NCBI GenBank assembly: GCA_016865505.2 | Contig: AP025252.1 | Location: 6,036,137-6,100,136, forward strand | Reading direction: 5' to 3' | DNA: 64,000 nucleotides | Source: Bryobacterales bacterium F-183 | GTDB taxonomy: Bacteria > Acidobacteriota > Terriglobia > Bryobacterales > Bryobacteraceae | Shown here: one piece after another, positions 56,690 through 64,000 of the stretch | Layout: each line of letters starts with the position of its first letter | How positions within the stretch are numbered: the first letter of the stretch is position 1 | Made by a program: the position numbers and the translations under genes | Notes under the pieces: model-generated | What the model saw: the letters and a program-made list of their open reading frames with translations, nothing else | Databases searched by the model: none | Told to the model about the DNA's origin: nothing

Positions 56690-56961
56690 TTACTGTTGGC
56701 GCGATGTGTGGCGAATTCGCAGGATCTCGATCGTGTCCTTCTGGATGCGATAGCTAACAAGGTAGGGCATCGGTGCGCAAATCAATTCTCGCGTACCTGT
56801 GATAATCCCATGGCGTCCAAGTTGCGGCTGAGCTCTCAGGGATTGAATTCGCTGTATAGAGTCGCAATAGTGGATCGCCGAAGATGTGGAAGACGTCCCG
56901 CCAGATAAGCGTCTATCTCTTCAAGATCATCAGCCGCTAGTGGCGTCCAGCGAATTCGCAT
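56690..56961 (-). pseudogene. Frameshifted ParE/RelE-type toxin gene
   Basis: A ParE-like toxin that starts with ATG 56961 as MRIRWTPLAADDLEEIDAYL. The frame runs into a stop after 'TLYSEFNP'. Shifting by one base at about 56842-56837 restores 'YSRIQSLRAQPQLG' and the canonical tail 'YRIQKDTIEILRIRHTSRQQ' before TAA at 56690. The total of 272 bases is one short of a whole number of codons. A single-base loss in a run such as AGCGAATTC explains it. The start overlaps the antitoxin stop (TAATG). Confidence 0.85.
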
Positions 56962-57188
56962 TAGCGATTCAAAAGCCGTGCGACCCGCTCATCCATTTCT
57001 TGCTCATCGAGTAGTTCGCCCCGGTCCGCCTGCGCGACACCCTCACGCACCGCGTGTTGGAATTCCGCCTCGTCCTGCAGAAAATGCAGCGCCAGATCTT
57101 TCACCAACTCACTCGCATTGTCCTTGCCGCTGGCACGTGCCAACTGATCGAGTTGGACCATTTGCTCTGCCGTCAATGCAACTTCCAT
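56961..57188 (-). CDS. ParD/RHH-like antitoxin
   Basis: A 75-aa antitoxin. The N-terminus 'MEVALTAEQMVQLDQLARASGKDNASELVKDLALHFL' is the ribbon-helix-helix type, and the C-terminal 'FQHAVREGVAQADRGELLDEQEMDERVARLL' is the toxin-binding tail typical of ParD-like partners. The TAATG overlap with the downstream parE frame is the usual coupling. The antitoxin frame is intact although the toxin is broken. Confidence 0.8.
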   Translation of the reverse strand: MEVALTAEQMVQLDQLARASGKDNASELVKDLALHFLQDEAEFQHAVREGVAQADRGELLDEQEMDERVARLLNR

Positions 57189-57197
57189 AGCTTCAGG

Positions 57198-58067
57198 CTA
57201 CTGCATCAAGAACGCCAGCGTCCTCGTCGCGAACAGCTCCAACTGATCGTGATGCAGCCAGTGACCCGCATTCTCAACCACCTCATACCGATGGTTAGGA
57301 ATCGCCAACGCGCGGTGATCCGTCCGGGGGTCCGAAATAAAGCTCTCCGTGCCCCACCACAGCAGTACCGGGCACTTCACATGGCTGAACACCTCTTTCA
57401 TGTCGTCCACGCTCTGCCCGTACGGCGGAAAGATCCGCGCAAAATTATCGAACTTCCACACCAGCGAACCATCGGCGTTCCAGTTGCTACCGTGAATCGT
57501 CAAATGCCGCGCCTGCTCGTCCGAAAGATGCTTGTTCGCTTCCTTCATCCGCGCAATCGCAGCCTCTAAATTCGGATACGTGCGCGACTCGCGCCGTTCC
57601 GCCTGCCGGATGTTCTCAATCCAGTTCCGCAACTGCTCCGACGCCGGACGCCGCAACCGCACCGACGGCGGCGGACCCCAGCCCTCAATATTCACCAACT
57701 TCTCGACATAGTCCGGGTACAAGCCCGTGTACAAGGTGGAGACAATCCCGCCCAGAGAATGCCCGACAATGCGAATCGGCGCCCGATCGTGCAGCTTGCG
57801 AATAATGTCCACCAGCGCGGCAAGATCCAGCACATGCTCCGATATCGAGTACGCTGCACCGGGAGCCCACTGGCTATTGCCATGCCCCCGCAGATCCCAC
57901 GCGTACACGTGATAGTGCTGGCTCAAGTGCTCCGCGGCAAAGTCCCAATTGCGAGCATGATCCAACCCGCCATGCGTCAAAATCAGCGGAGGCTTGCCCG
58001 ATTGCCCGTAATCCCACAACTGCAGCTTCAGCCGGTGCGAGTAAAAGAACTGCGACGACGGCTCCAT
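57198..58067 (-). CDS. Alpha/beta hydrolase
   Basis: A 289-aa alpha/beta hydrolase. The oxyanion motif is 'LILTHGGLDHARNWD', the nucleophile elbow is GHSLGG, the acid is near 'LLWWGTESFISDPR', and the His is in 'NAGHWLHHDQ'. Typical of epoxide hydrolase / haloalkane dehalogenase / carboxylesterase-like enzymes. It starts two bases after the upstream dehydratase gene and has GAGG seven bases before ATG 58067. The two may handle a common CoA or ester substrate. Confidence 0.8.
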   Translation of the reverse strand: MEPSSQFFYSHRLKLQLWDYGQSGKPPLILTHGGLDHARNWDFAAEHLSQHYHVYAWDLRGHGNSQWAPGAAYSISEHVLDLAALVDIIRKLHDRAPIRIVGHSLGGIVSTLYTGLYPDYVEKLVNIEGWGPPPSVRLRRPASEQLRNWIENIRQAERRESRTYPNLEAAIARMKEANKHLSDEQARHLTIHGSNWNADGSLVWKFDNFARIFPPYGQSVDDMKEVFSHVKCPVLLWWGTESFISDPRTDHRALAIPNHRYEVVENAGHWLHHDQLELFATRTLAFLMQ

Positions 58068-58069
58068 CG

Positions 58070-59494
58070 TCAATCCTCGATCCCTGCTAAAAACTTCGCA
58101 AGCGCCTGCTTCTCCGGCAAATTCATCTGCCGTTGAATCTGAATGCGCTGCGCCTGCGGACTCCCCGCCCCATGCATAGACTCCGTCAAGTACCCCACCG
58201 CATTCCGACCCAACGTCATATTCTCAATCAGCCGCAGCACCTTCATACGCGCCTCCACCGGCACCCCTGCGCGACCTTGCAGGTACTTCCGCAACCGTGG
58301 CCCAACCGCCTCACCGTCAAAGTCCTTTTGCGACGGCATGGTGGCCACAAGCCCACCGGCAAGATCCTGCGCCAGCCGCGAAATCTCGTACGGAAAGCGC
58401 GTCACATTGTGTTTGCAAACATTCGCCAGCAGATCATCCGGCTGATAGTTTCCCGCCTTGGTCCGATGCGACTCATGCGACGCGGCAATCCCCGCGCCAT
58501 AAATCGTCTCGTTCAGATGCGCCATCTCCACCAGCTTGTCCTTGATGTGCGATGCAGCCCCAGCGCCGTTGTAATCCGCAGCCAGCGACGCGGCACCAAT
58601 CAGTACATCGCCAAGCCCGGTCTTGCACACATAAGACCGCCGATGATACGACGTGAAGCGCTCCACCAACGTCGCCGCAAAATCTGTCTCGCCGTTCATA
58701 AAGATGTGCTCATTCGGGATAAACACATCGTCAATCAGGATCATCGCTTCCTGCCCGGCGTACTGCGCATTTCCTAGATCCACACCCTCCAGCGCACGCG
58801 TATCGCAGGACTGCCGGCCGTACACAAACGTCAGCCCCGGATGCGTTACCGGAATCGCACCAACAATCGCATAGTCGCGATCCGCAGGTCGCAAACGCAT
58901 GGTCGGCATCACCAGAATCCAGTGCGAATTGAGGCACCCTGTTTGATGCATCTTCGCGCCGCGAATCACAACGCCGTCGTCGCGCCGCTCCACAATGCGG
59001 ACAAACAAATCCGGATCGGCCTGATCCGCAGGCGCCTTACTTCGATCGCCCTTCGGATCCGTCATCGCGCCGCCAATGACATAATTCTCTTCCTGCATTT
59101 GGCGTAAAAACGCCCGGAAACGTGCATGATATTCGGGCGCGATCTCGTACGTCGTCGAGTACAGCGCGTTGATCGCGTCCATGCCAACACACCGCTGAAA
59201 GCACGTCCCGGTCAACTGTCCCATCCGCCGCTGCATGCGATTCTGCGACACCACGTCATCCACAGACTCGGTGACATGCAGAAACCGATTCACGCGGCGC
59301 TCCGATATGGAAGACCAAGCAGACGCCAGTTCCGGCTGCTCCACCGCCAAGTCATACGTCCGCGCGACGGCGTGTATGGAAGGACGAATGACAGGATGGT
59401 CTACCGGCTCAGCGACACGCTCGCCCAGAAAGTACACTTCCAGGTTCCGGCCGCGCAGCGATTCGATATAGTCGGCCCCGGTTTCGATCGGCAC
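58070..59494 (-). CDS. 4-hydroxybutyryl-CoA dehydratase-like (AbfD/HpaB family) protein
   Basis: A 474-aa member of the HpaB / 4-hydroxybutyryl-CoA dehydratase family. The AbfD-type cluster ligands are recognisable as C98 and C102 in 'TGTCFQRCVGMDA' (cf. C99, C103 in AbfD), and H284 and C290 in 'TSYHRRSYVCKTG' (cf. H292 and C299). The H-to-C spacing here is one residue shorter than in AbfD, so cluster geometry would differ. In AbfD the [4Fe-4S] and FAD act in radical dehydration and vinylacetyl-CoA isomerisation. The start is a GTG at 59494. HpaB-type monooxygenase function remains possible. Confidence 0.7.
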   Translation of the reverse strand: MPIETGADYIESLRGRNLEVYFLGERVAEPVDHPVIRPSIHAVARTYDLAVEQPELASAWSSISERRVNRFLHVTESVDDVVSQNRMQRRMGQLTGTCFQRCVGMDAINALYSTTYEIAPEYHARFRAFLRQMQEENYVIGGAMTDPKGDRSKAPADQADPDLFVRIVERRDDGVVIRGAKMHQTGCLNSHWILVMPTMRLRPADRDYAIVGAIPVTHPGLTFVYGRQSCDTRALEGVDLGNAQYAGQEAMILIDDVFIPNEHIFMNGETDFAATLVERFTSYHRRSYVCKTGLGDVLIGAASLAADYNGAGAASHIKDKLVEMAHLNETIYGAGIAASHESHRTKAGNYQPDDLLANVCKHNVTRFPYEISRLAQDLAGGLVATMPSQKDFDGEAVGPRLRKYLQGRAGVPVEARMKVLRLIENMTLGRNAVGYLTESMHGAGSPQAQRIQIQRQMNLPEKQALAKFLAGIED

Positions 59495-59518
59495 GGGGAT
59501 GAGTGTACCATTCAGGTC

Positions 59519-60220
59519 ATGCCGGTGATTTCGCGTCGTGCTGTTCTATTTGCCCCCATGTTGCTCATGGGGCAGAACAAGCGTTTTCAGGACCAGTTAT
59601 GGACTTCCATTGAGCCCATCTACGCCGCTACCTTGAAGCATCCATTCCTCACAGGGCTCACCGATGGAACCTTGCCCAAAGATCGCTTCGAGTTCTATTT
59701 GAAGCAGGATTCGCTATACCTGGTCGCCTTCGCAGAAGCTCTTGGCTTACTCGCATCCAAAGCCCCGCGCGTGGATTGGATGATGACTCTAAACCAGCAC
59801 GCCATCGATAGCGTGAAGACCGAACGCAGCTTGCATGAAGCGATTCTGCGTGGCGCTGCAGCCCAGTCGATGGCCCCCACCAACTACGCCTACACCAGCC
59901 ATCTGCTGGCCACCGTACATCGCAAAAGCTTTGCAGAGGGCCTTTCGGCGCTCCTGCCCTGTTACTGGATCTACCTCGAGGTCGGCCGCCAGTTGAAGAA
60001 GCGAGGCTCGCGCAATGCCGACTATCAGAAGTGGATTGACCAGTACGCCAGCGAAGGCTACAGCAAGACAGTCGGCATGGTTCTCGATATGATCAACGAA
60101 GAATCCAAAGGGCTCAACGACGCGGTACGCAAAGACTGCGTCGACAACTTCGTCGCATCCGCGCGATACGAGTATCAATTCTGGGATATGGCCTGGCGGT
60201 TGGAGGAATGGAAACCTTGA
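59519..60220 (+). CDS. TenA-family thiaminase II / aminopyrimidine aminohydrolase with signal-like N-terminus
   Basis: A 233-aa TenA-family protein. The B. subtilis TenA active-site residues D44, Y47, Y112, C135, Y139, Y163 and E205 correspond here to D64, Y67, Y125, C148, Y152, Y176 and E218 (motifs QDSLYL, AYTSHLL, LPCYWIY, DQYAS, YEYQFW), so the enzyme core is complete. TenA salvages thiamine pyrimidines in the cytoplasm. The N-terminal 'MPVISRRAVLFAPMLLMG' with twin Arg and a hydrophobic run looks like a signal and is not usual. If translation began at Met14 or Met17 (59558, 59567) there would be no signal. The upstream gene is 24 bases away. Confidence 0.85.
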   Translation: MPVISRRAVLFAPMLLMGQNKRFQDQLWTSIEPIYAATLKHPFLTGLTDGTLPKDRFEFYLKQDSLYLVAFAEALGLLASKAPRVDWMMTLNQHAIDSVKTERSLHEAILRGAAAQSMAPTNYAYTSHLLATVHRKSFAEGLSALLPCYWIYLEVGRQLKKRGSRNADYQKWIDQYASEGYSKTVGMVLDMINEESKGLNDAVRKDCVDNFVASARYEYQFWDMAWRLEEWKP

Positions 60221-61308
60221 TTCGACTGTTGCTTCTGTCTCTGCTCGCCGCGTCTTTCGTGACGGCGGAAACCAAACCGCTCCGCGTTGGCATCGCGGGC
60301 TTGGTACATGGTCACGCCGGTGGCTTCTTCCGCAATCATCTCGCCCGGCCCGACCTCCAGATTGTCGGCATCTCAGAGGCTGACGCGACGGTCGTCGAAA
60401 AGTACGCCGGCCAGTACAAACTGCCGCGCAACATCATCTTCGCCACCCACGCGGAGATGCTGGATAAAGCTAAGCCAGAAGCGGTGATGGTCTTTTCTAA
60501 CACCTACGACCACAAGGCGATCGTAGAACTCTGCGCCGACCGCGGCATCCCGGTGATGATGGAAAAGCCGCTAGCCGTAAGCGTCGAACACGCGCAAGCA
60601 ATCGCTGCAGCGCAGCGCAAAAGCGGCATCCCCGTGATGGTCAACTATGAGACCACCTGGTATCCCGTCAACGCGCCGATTCAAGCGGCGTTGCCCAAGA
60701 TCGGCCAGATCCGCCGCATGGTCACCCACTATGGCCATCAAGGACCCAAAGAGATTGGCACCGGACCCGAATTCCTCAACTGGCTGCGCGACCCCGTCAA
60801 GAACGGCGCCGGCGCGCTCTTCGACTTCGGTTGTTACGGCGCCAACTTCGCCACATGGCTCCTGCACGGCGAGCGTCCCATTTCCGTCTTCGCCGTCACC
60901 CACACCAACAAGCCGGACATCTATCCCAACGTCGATGATGAAGCCACCATCGTCGTGCAGTACGCCAAAGCACAACTCATCATTCAGCCCTCGTGGAACT
61001 GGCCGTTCAATCGCAAAGATATGGAGGTTTACGGGCAAACAGGTGAGATCATCACCAGCAATCCGCGCCTGTACCGTACTCGTTTCCAGGACGAGAAACC
61101 CGGTCAACCGGAACAGACCGCACCGCTCCTACCCACGCCGCACGACGACGTCATCCGTTACTTGACCGCAGTCGTTCACCGCCAGATCACGCCGGACCCA
61201 TGGGATCTTTCCAGCCTCGAAAACAACCTGCTCGTCACCGAGATCCTTGACGCCGCCAGAACATCCGCCAAAACAGGCAAAGCCGTCACGTCAAAGCCGC
61301 GCCGTTAG
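60208..61308 (+). CDS. Gfo/Idh/MocA-family oxidoreductase with signal peptide
   Basis: A 366-aa NAD(P)-dependent oxidoreductase. The N-terminus is a Sec-type signal (LIRLLLLSLLAASFVTAET), then the Rossmann start 'LRVGIAGLVHGHAGGF', the family motif MMEKPLA, and the C-terminal alpha/beta domain ('GALFDFGCYGANFATWLLHG'). Many Planctomycete/Acidobacterium members are exported. The substrate is unknown. The ATG is inside the TenA gene tail, preceded by GGAGG, so it is translationally coupled. Confidence 0.82.
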   Translation: METLIRLLLLSLLAASFVTAETKPLRVGIAGLVHGHAGGFFRNHLARPDLQIVGISEADATVVEKYAGQYKLPRNIIFATHAEMLDKAKPEAVMVFSNTYDHKAIVELCADRGIPVMMEKPLAVSVEHAQAIAAAQRKSGIPVMVNYETTWYPVNAPIQAALPKIGQIRRMVTHYGHQGPKEIGTGPEFLNWLRDPVKNGAGALFDFGCYGANFATWLLHGERPISVFAVTHTNKPDIYPNVDDEATIVVQYAKAQLIIQPSWNWPFNRKDMEVYGQTGEIITSNPRLYRTRFQDEKPGQPEQTAPLLPTPHDDVIRYLTAVVHRQITPDPWDLSSLENNLLVTEILDAARTSAKTGKAVTSKPRR

Positions 61309-61319
61309 AATAGGGGCAG

Positions 61320-62315
61320 ATGATTCGGTCCGAACAAGAGTTGGAAGCTCTGCTTTCCGCTCCCTACGAAGAGGATGTTGCAGCACTCCAAGATCTGAAG
61401 GGCGACCTGATCCTGCTCGGCGCAGGCGGCAAGATGGGACCCACCCTGGTGGCCCGTGCCGTACTCGCCAATCGCGACACCAACCGCAAGATTTACGCAG
61501 TCGCCCGGCACGGCAACTTTATCGACGGCACCACCGTCATCCGCGCCGACCTCAGTGATCGCAAGCAGGTGGATGCCCTTCCCGACGCGCCCAACGTGCT
61601 GTACCTGGTGGGCCGCAAGTTTGGCTCCACTGGTGCGGAACATCTCACCTGGGGTGCCAACGCGATCGTACCTGCAGTGGTCGCGGAGCGCTACGCAGGC
61701 GCAAAGATCGTGGCGCTATCCACGGGCAACGTCTATCCGTTTGTGCCCATTGAATCAGGCGGCGCGACGGAGGACACCAAGCCGGCGCCCATCGGCGAGT
61801 ACGCTTGGTCAGCGCTCGCGCGGGAACGTGTGTTTGAGTACTTCGCAGCAGAACGCGCCACGCCAGTTGCGATCCTGCGCTTGAATTACGCCGTCGAGCA
61901 GCGCTACGGCACCCTGGTGGACATCGCCAGCAAAGTACTCGCAGGCGAGCCCATCGACCTGACCATGGGCTACTTCAACTGCATCTGGCAAGGCGACGCG
62001 AACTCCATCTGCCTGCGTGCCTTCAGCATCTGCAGCACACCACAGGCCCGCATCCTGAACATGACCGGTCTCGAAACTCTTCGCGTACGCGACATTGCGG
62101 AAGAGTTCGGCAAGCGCTTTGGACGCACGCCGCAGTTTACGGGACAAGAGGCGCCAACCGCGCTGTTGAATAACGCGGCTGAATCCGCAAAGCTATTCGG
62201 CAAGCCGCGCGTGAGCGTACAGCAAATGATGGATTGGATCGCCGACTGGCTCCAGCACGGCGGCACTACCTTGAACAAACCGACGCACTTTGAAGTCCGC
62301 ACGGGGACCTTTTAA
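61320..62315 (+). CDS. NAD-dependent epimerase/dehydratase-like protein
   Basis: A 331-aa extended-SDR-like protein. The nucleotide-binding turn is 'LILLGAGGKMGPTLV' (GxGGxMG), a later 'STGNVYPF' stands in for the catalytic SxxxYxxxK region, and 'GEYAWSALARERVFEYF' may supply it. The C-terminus is the usual 'LNMTGLETLRVRDIAEEFGKRFGRTP' domain. It follows Gfo/Idh after 12 bases and precedes the DHDPS-like gene after 3. A sugar or hydroxy-acid epimerase/dehydrogenase is likely. Confidence 0.75.
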   Translation: MIRSEQELEALLSAPYEEDVAALQDLKGDLILLGAGGKMGPTLVARAVLANRDTNRKIYAVARHGNFIDGTTVIRADLSDRKQVDALPDAPNVLYLVGRKFGSTGAEHLTWGANAIVPAVVAERYAGAKIVALSTGNVYPFVPIESGGATEDTKPAPIGEYAWSALARERVFEYFAAERATPVAILRLNYAVEQRYGTLVDIASKVLAGEPIDLTMGYFNCIWQGDANSICLRAFSICSTPQARILNMTGLETLRVRDIAEEFGKRFGRTPQFTGQEAPTALLNNAAESAKLFGKPRVSVQQMMDWIADWLQHGGTTLNKPTHFEVRTGTF

Positions 62316-62317
62316 CC

Positions 62318-63319
62318 ATGGCTTGGCTCGACACATTACGCGCCGGCACCGTGATCCCCGCGCATCCGCTAGCCCTCAACGACAATGGCGAGTTGGACGT
62401 GCGCCGCCAGCGGGCCTTAACGCGCTACTACCTCGACGCAGGCGCCGGCGGCATCGCCGTTGGCGTACACACCACGCAGTTCCCCATTCGCGAAGCAGGC
62501 CTGTATCGCACCGTGCTCGAACTCGCCGTCAACGAGATGCCGCAGACTTCGATCCGAGTCGCCGGGATCGTGGGACGCACGGAACAAGCCGTACGCGAGG
62601 CCGAAACTGCTGCAGGCCTCGGCTACCATGCTGGACTTCTTTCGCTCTCCGCCTTCCGCGACGGCACCGACGACGAGATGATCGCGCACGCGGCCAAAGT
62701 AGGCGAAGTCCTGCCGCTCTTCGGCTTCTATCTGCAACCGGCCGTAGGTGGACGCTTGCTCAGCGTCGACTTCTGGCGCCGGTTCTGTGAACTCAAGTCC
62801 GTCATTGCGATCAAGATGGCGCCGTTCAACCGTTACCAGACCCTCGACGTCCTGCGCGGCGTGGCATTGTCCGGACGCGCGCAGGACATCACGCTATACA
62901 CCGGCAACGACGACCACATCGTGCTGGACCTCATGACCGAGTTTCATCTCGACGGCCACAACCTGCGCATCAAAGGCGGCCTGCTTGGCCACTGGGCCTG
63001 CTGGACCCACGCCTCCGCCAAGCTGTACCAACGCATTCAGACTGGCGAAATCAGCGCGGAATTGCTCACGATCGCGGAAGAGGTGACGGACATGAACGCC
63101 GCGATCTTCGACGTCAAGCACAACTTCCACGGCTGCATCGCTGGCATCCACGAGGTCCTGCGCCGCCAGGGTCTTCTCGAAAGCATCCGCTGCCTGGACC
63201 TCAACGAAACGCTATCGCCGGGACAAGCCGAGGAAATCACTCGTGTCAGCCGTGCCTACCCGCATCTTGTGGACGACGACTTTGTTCGCGACGGGCTTCG
63301 CCGCTGGTTGGTACCCTAA
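62318..63319 (+). CDS. Dihydrodipicolinate synthase (DapA/NAL) family aldolase
   Basis: A 333-aa class I aldolase of the DapA/N-acetylneuraminate lyase family. The Schiff-base Lys is in '[15 protein letters not shown]', and '[27 protein letters not shown]' (cf. GTGSNST) opens the fold. The barrel is slightly longer than DapA (about 290 aa) by a C-terminal helix block. Together with the epimerase and Gfo/Idh genes this suggests breakdown of a hydroxy- or keto-acid sugar derivative, not lysine synthesis. Confidence 0.82.
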   Translation: MAWLDTLRAGTVIPAHPLALNDNGELDVRRQRALTRYYLDAGAGGIAVGVHTTQFPIREAGLYRTVLELAVNEMPQTSIRVAGIVGRTEQAVREAETAAGLGYHAGLLSLSAFRDGTDDEMIAHAAKVGEVLPLFGFYLQPAVGGRLLSVDFWRRFCELKSVIAIKMAPFNRYQTLDVLRGVALSGRAQDITLYTGNDDHIVLDLMTEFHLDGHNLRIKGGLLGHWACWTHASAKLYQRIQTGEISAELLTIAEEVTDMNAAIFDVKHNFHGCIAGIHEVLRRQGLLESIRCLDLNETLSPGQAEEITRVSRAYPHLVDDDFVRDGLRRWLVP

Positions 63320-63333
63320 AAGCTGATCCCGAT

Positions 63334-64000
63334 ATGGTAATTTACCTGCCTGCGCAGGCCAATGACGACCGTCCGTTGCTCGATGAGCTGACCCCGCGCG
63401 AAGTGGTTCGCGAACTGGACAAGCATGTCATTGGACAGGCTGATGCCAAACGCGCCATTGCAGTTTCGCTCCGCAATCGCGTACGGCGCCAGAAGCTCGA
63501 ACCCGAACTCGCCGAGGATGTGATGCCCAAGAACATCCTCATGATTGGGCCCACTGGTGTGGGCAAAACCGAGCTTGCACGCCGTCTGGCCAAGCTCGCC
63601 AATTCACCGTTTTTAAAGGTCGAAGCCAGCAAGTTCACGGAGGTCGGCTACGTCGGCCGCGACGTCGAATCCATGATTCGCGACCTCGTCGAAATCTCGA
63701 TTGAGATGGTACGCGAAGAGCGCCTCGATGAAGTGGCGGACCGCGCCGAGAAGGCCGCAGAAGACCGGTTGATGGACCTGCTGATGCCCGCCACGCCGGA
63801 AGCCAGCGAATCCAACGAACGCACGCGTGAGAAGCTGCGCGAACGCCTCCGCGCCGGCAAACTCGATGACCGCATGGTGGACATCGACGTCAAAGACCGC
63901 ACCCCTGCCTTCGAAATCACCGCCAATTTCGCGGGTGGCAACAACATGGACGACATGGATTCCGGCTTCAAGGAAATGTTGCCCGCGTTATTCGGAGGCC
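63334..64000 (+). CDS. hslU: ATP-dependent protease ATPase subunit HslU (partial, 3' end outside)
   Basis: The first 222 codons of an HslU (ClpY) AAA+ unfoldase. It starts [25 protein letters not shown], then '[25 protein letters not shown]', Walker A '[16 protein letters not shown]', '[25 protein letters not shown]' and the long I-domain that begins near '[17 protein letters not shown]'. It pairs with HslV protease, whose gene is not directly upstream here (the DHDPS-like gene ends 15 bases before). Confidence 0.93.
   Translation, partial: MVIYLPAQANDDRPLLDELTPREVVRELDKHVIGQADAKRAIAVSLRNRVRRQKLEPELAEDVMPKNILMIGPTGVGKTELARRLAKLANSPFLKVEASKFTEVGYVGRDVESMIRDLVEISIEMVREERLDEVADRAEKAAEDRLMDLLMPATPEASESNERTREKLRERLRAGKLDDRMVDIDVKDRTPAFEITANFAGGNNMDDMDSGFKEMLPALFGG

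Noticed and set aside
59495-59518. TPP riboswitch upstream of the TenA gene
   Set aside because: The gap is only 24 bases and shows no riboswitch structure.

Overview
The window looks like a piece of a high-G+C chromosome from an acidobacterium, most likely of the Solibacter/Bryobacter type. This is an inference from gene content. The signs are a large Oar-type TonB-dependent barrel, two PadR + FtsX-type 'ADOP' permease pairs, two Planctomycete/Acidobacterium-style cytochrome modules (DUF1592+DUF1552 and DUF1549/1553+DUF1501), many Tat-signalled proteins, and a tmRNA with tag ANNTQFAYAA. There is no IS element, prophage, CRISPR array or rRNA operon. The gene order is that of an ordinary, mostly vertical chromosome with short operons and many 1-30 bp overlaps.

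Layout. 1-4 kb: end of an outer-membrane TonB receptor, a PilT-like ATPase, a Smr-domain protein, a zinc-ribbon membrane protein. 4-8.6 kb: secreted DUF1552/DUF1592 pair. 8.6-11.6 kb: PadR repressor plus ADOP permease with a leaderless-looking promoter. 11.6-18.1 kb: hydrolase, DUF72, exported enolase-superfamily enzyme, pseudouridine synthase, nuoB, malQ and a small peptidoglycan-binding-like protein. 18.3 kb: tRNA-Val(TAC). 18.4-21.4 kb: second PadR/ADOP pair. 21.4-25.2 kb: TauE exporter, HpcH aldolase, alpha/alpha-toroid protein, MFS carrier. 25.3-29.5 kb: DUF1549/1553 + DUF1501 pair. 29.5-32.3 kb: ctaA-ctaB-SCO1-DUF420, a heme A and cytochrome oxidase assembly operon. 32.3-35.2 kb: membrane protein, sugar-phosphate-isomerase-like protein and two tandem Hcp genes. 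35.4-40.8 kb: metallo-beta-lactamase fold protein, serine hydrolase, purple-acid-phosphatase-like enzyme, PAP2 phosphatase, fabI. 40.8-46.2 kb: a tiny flagellar-rod-like protein behind a sigma-28-like promoter, a large secreted protein, rho with a 240-residue disordered extension, engB, tmRNA. 46.3-49.4 kb: a small envelope/stress island (beta-barrel, two stress-like proteins, DUF3309 peptide, a sigma factor with a Cys-rich tail) with one very good and one weaker sigma-54 promoter. 49.4-55.2 kb: ccmC-ccmD, an exported mannonate-dehydratase-like enzyme, M1 and S46 peptidases. 55.3-64 kb: permuted ATP-grasp protein, a toxin-antitoxin pair whose parE-like toxin is frameshifted, an AbfD-like dehydratase with a hydrolase, a TenA / Gfo-Idh / epimerase / DHDPS-family operon, and the start of hslU.

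How it works together: the theme is envelope and periplasmic metabolism. Several families that are normally cytosolic (two enolase-superfamily enzymes, TenA, a Gfo/Idh/MocA oxidoreductase) carry Tat- or Sec-like signals here. The most interesting regulatory region is 46.3-49.4 kb. The most interesting protein-level oddities are the AbfD-like protein with altered cluster-ligand spacing, the TenA with a signal-like N-terminus, and the parE frameshift. Start sites were chosen from ribosome-binding sites and overlaps and are flagged where uncertain.
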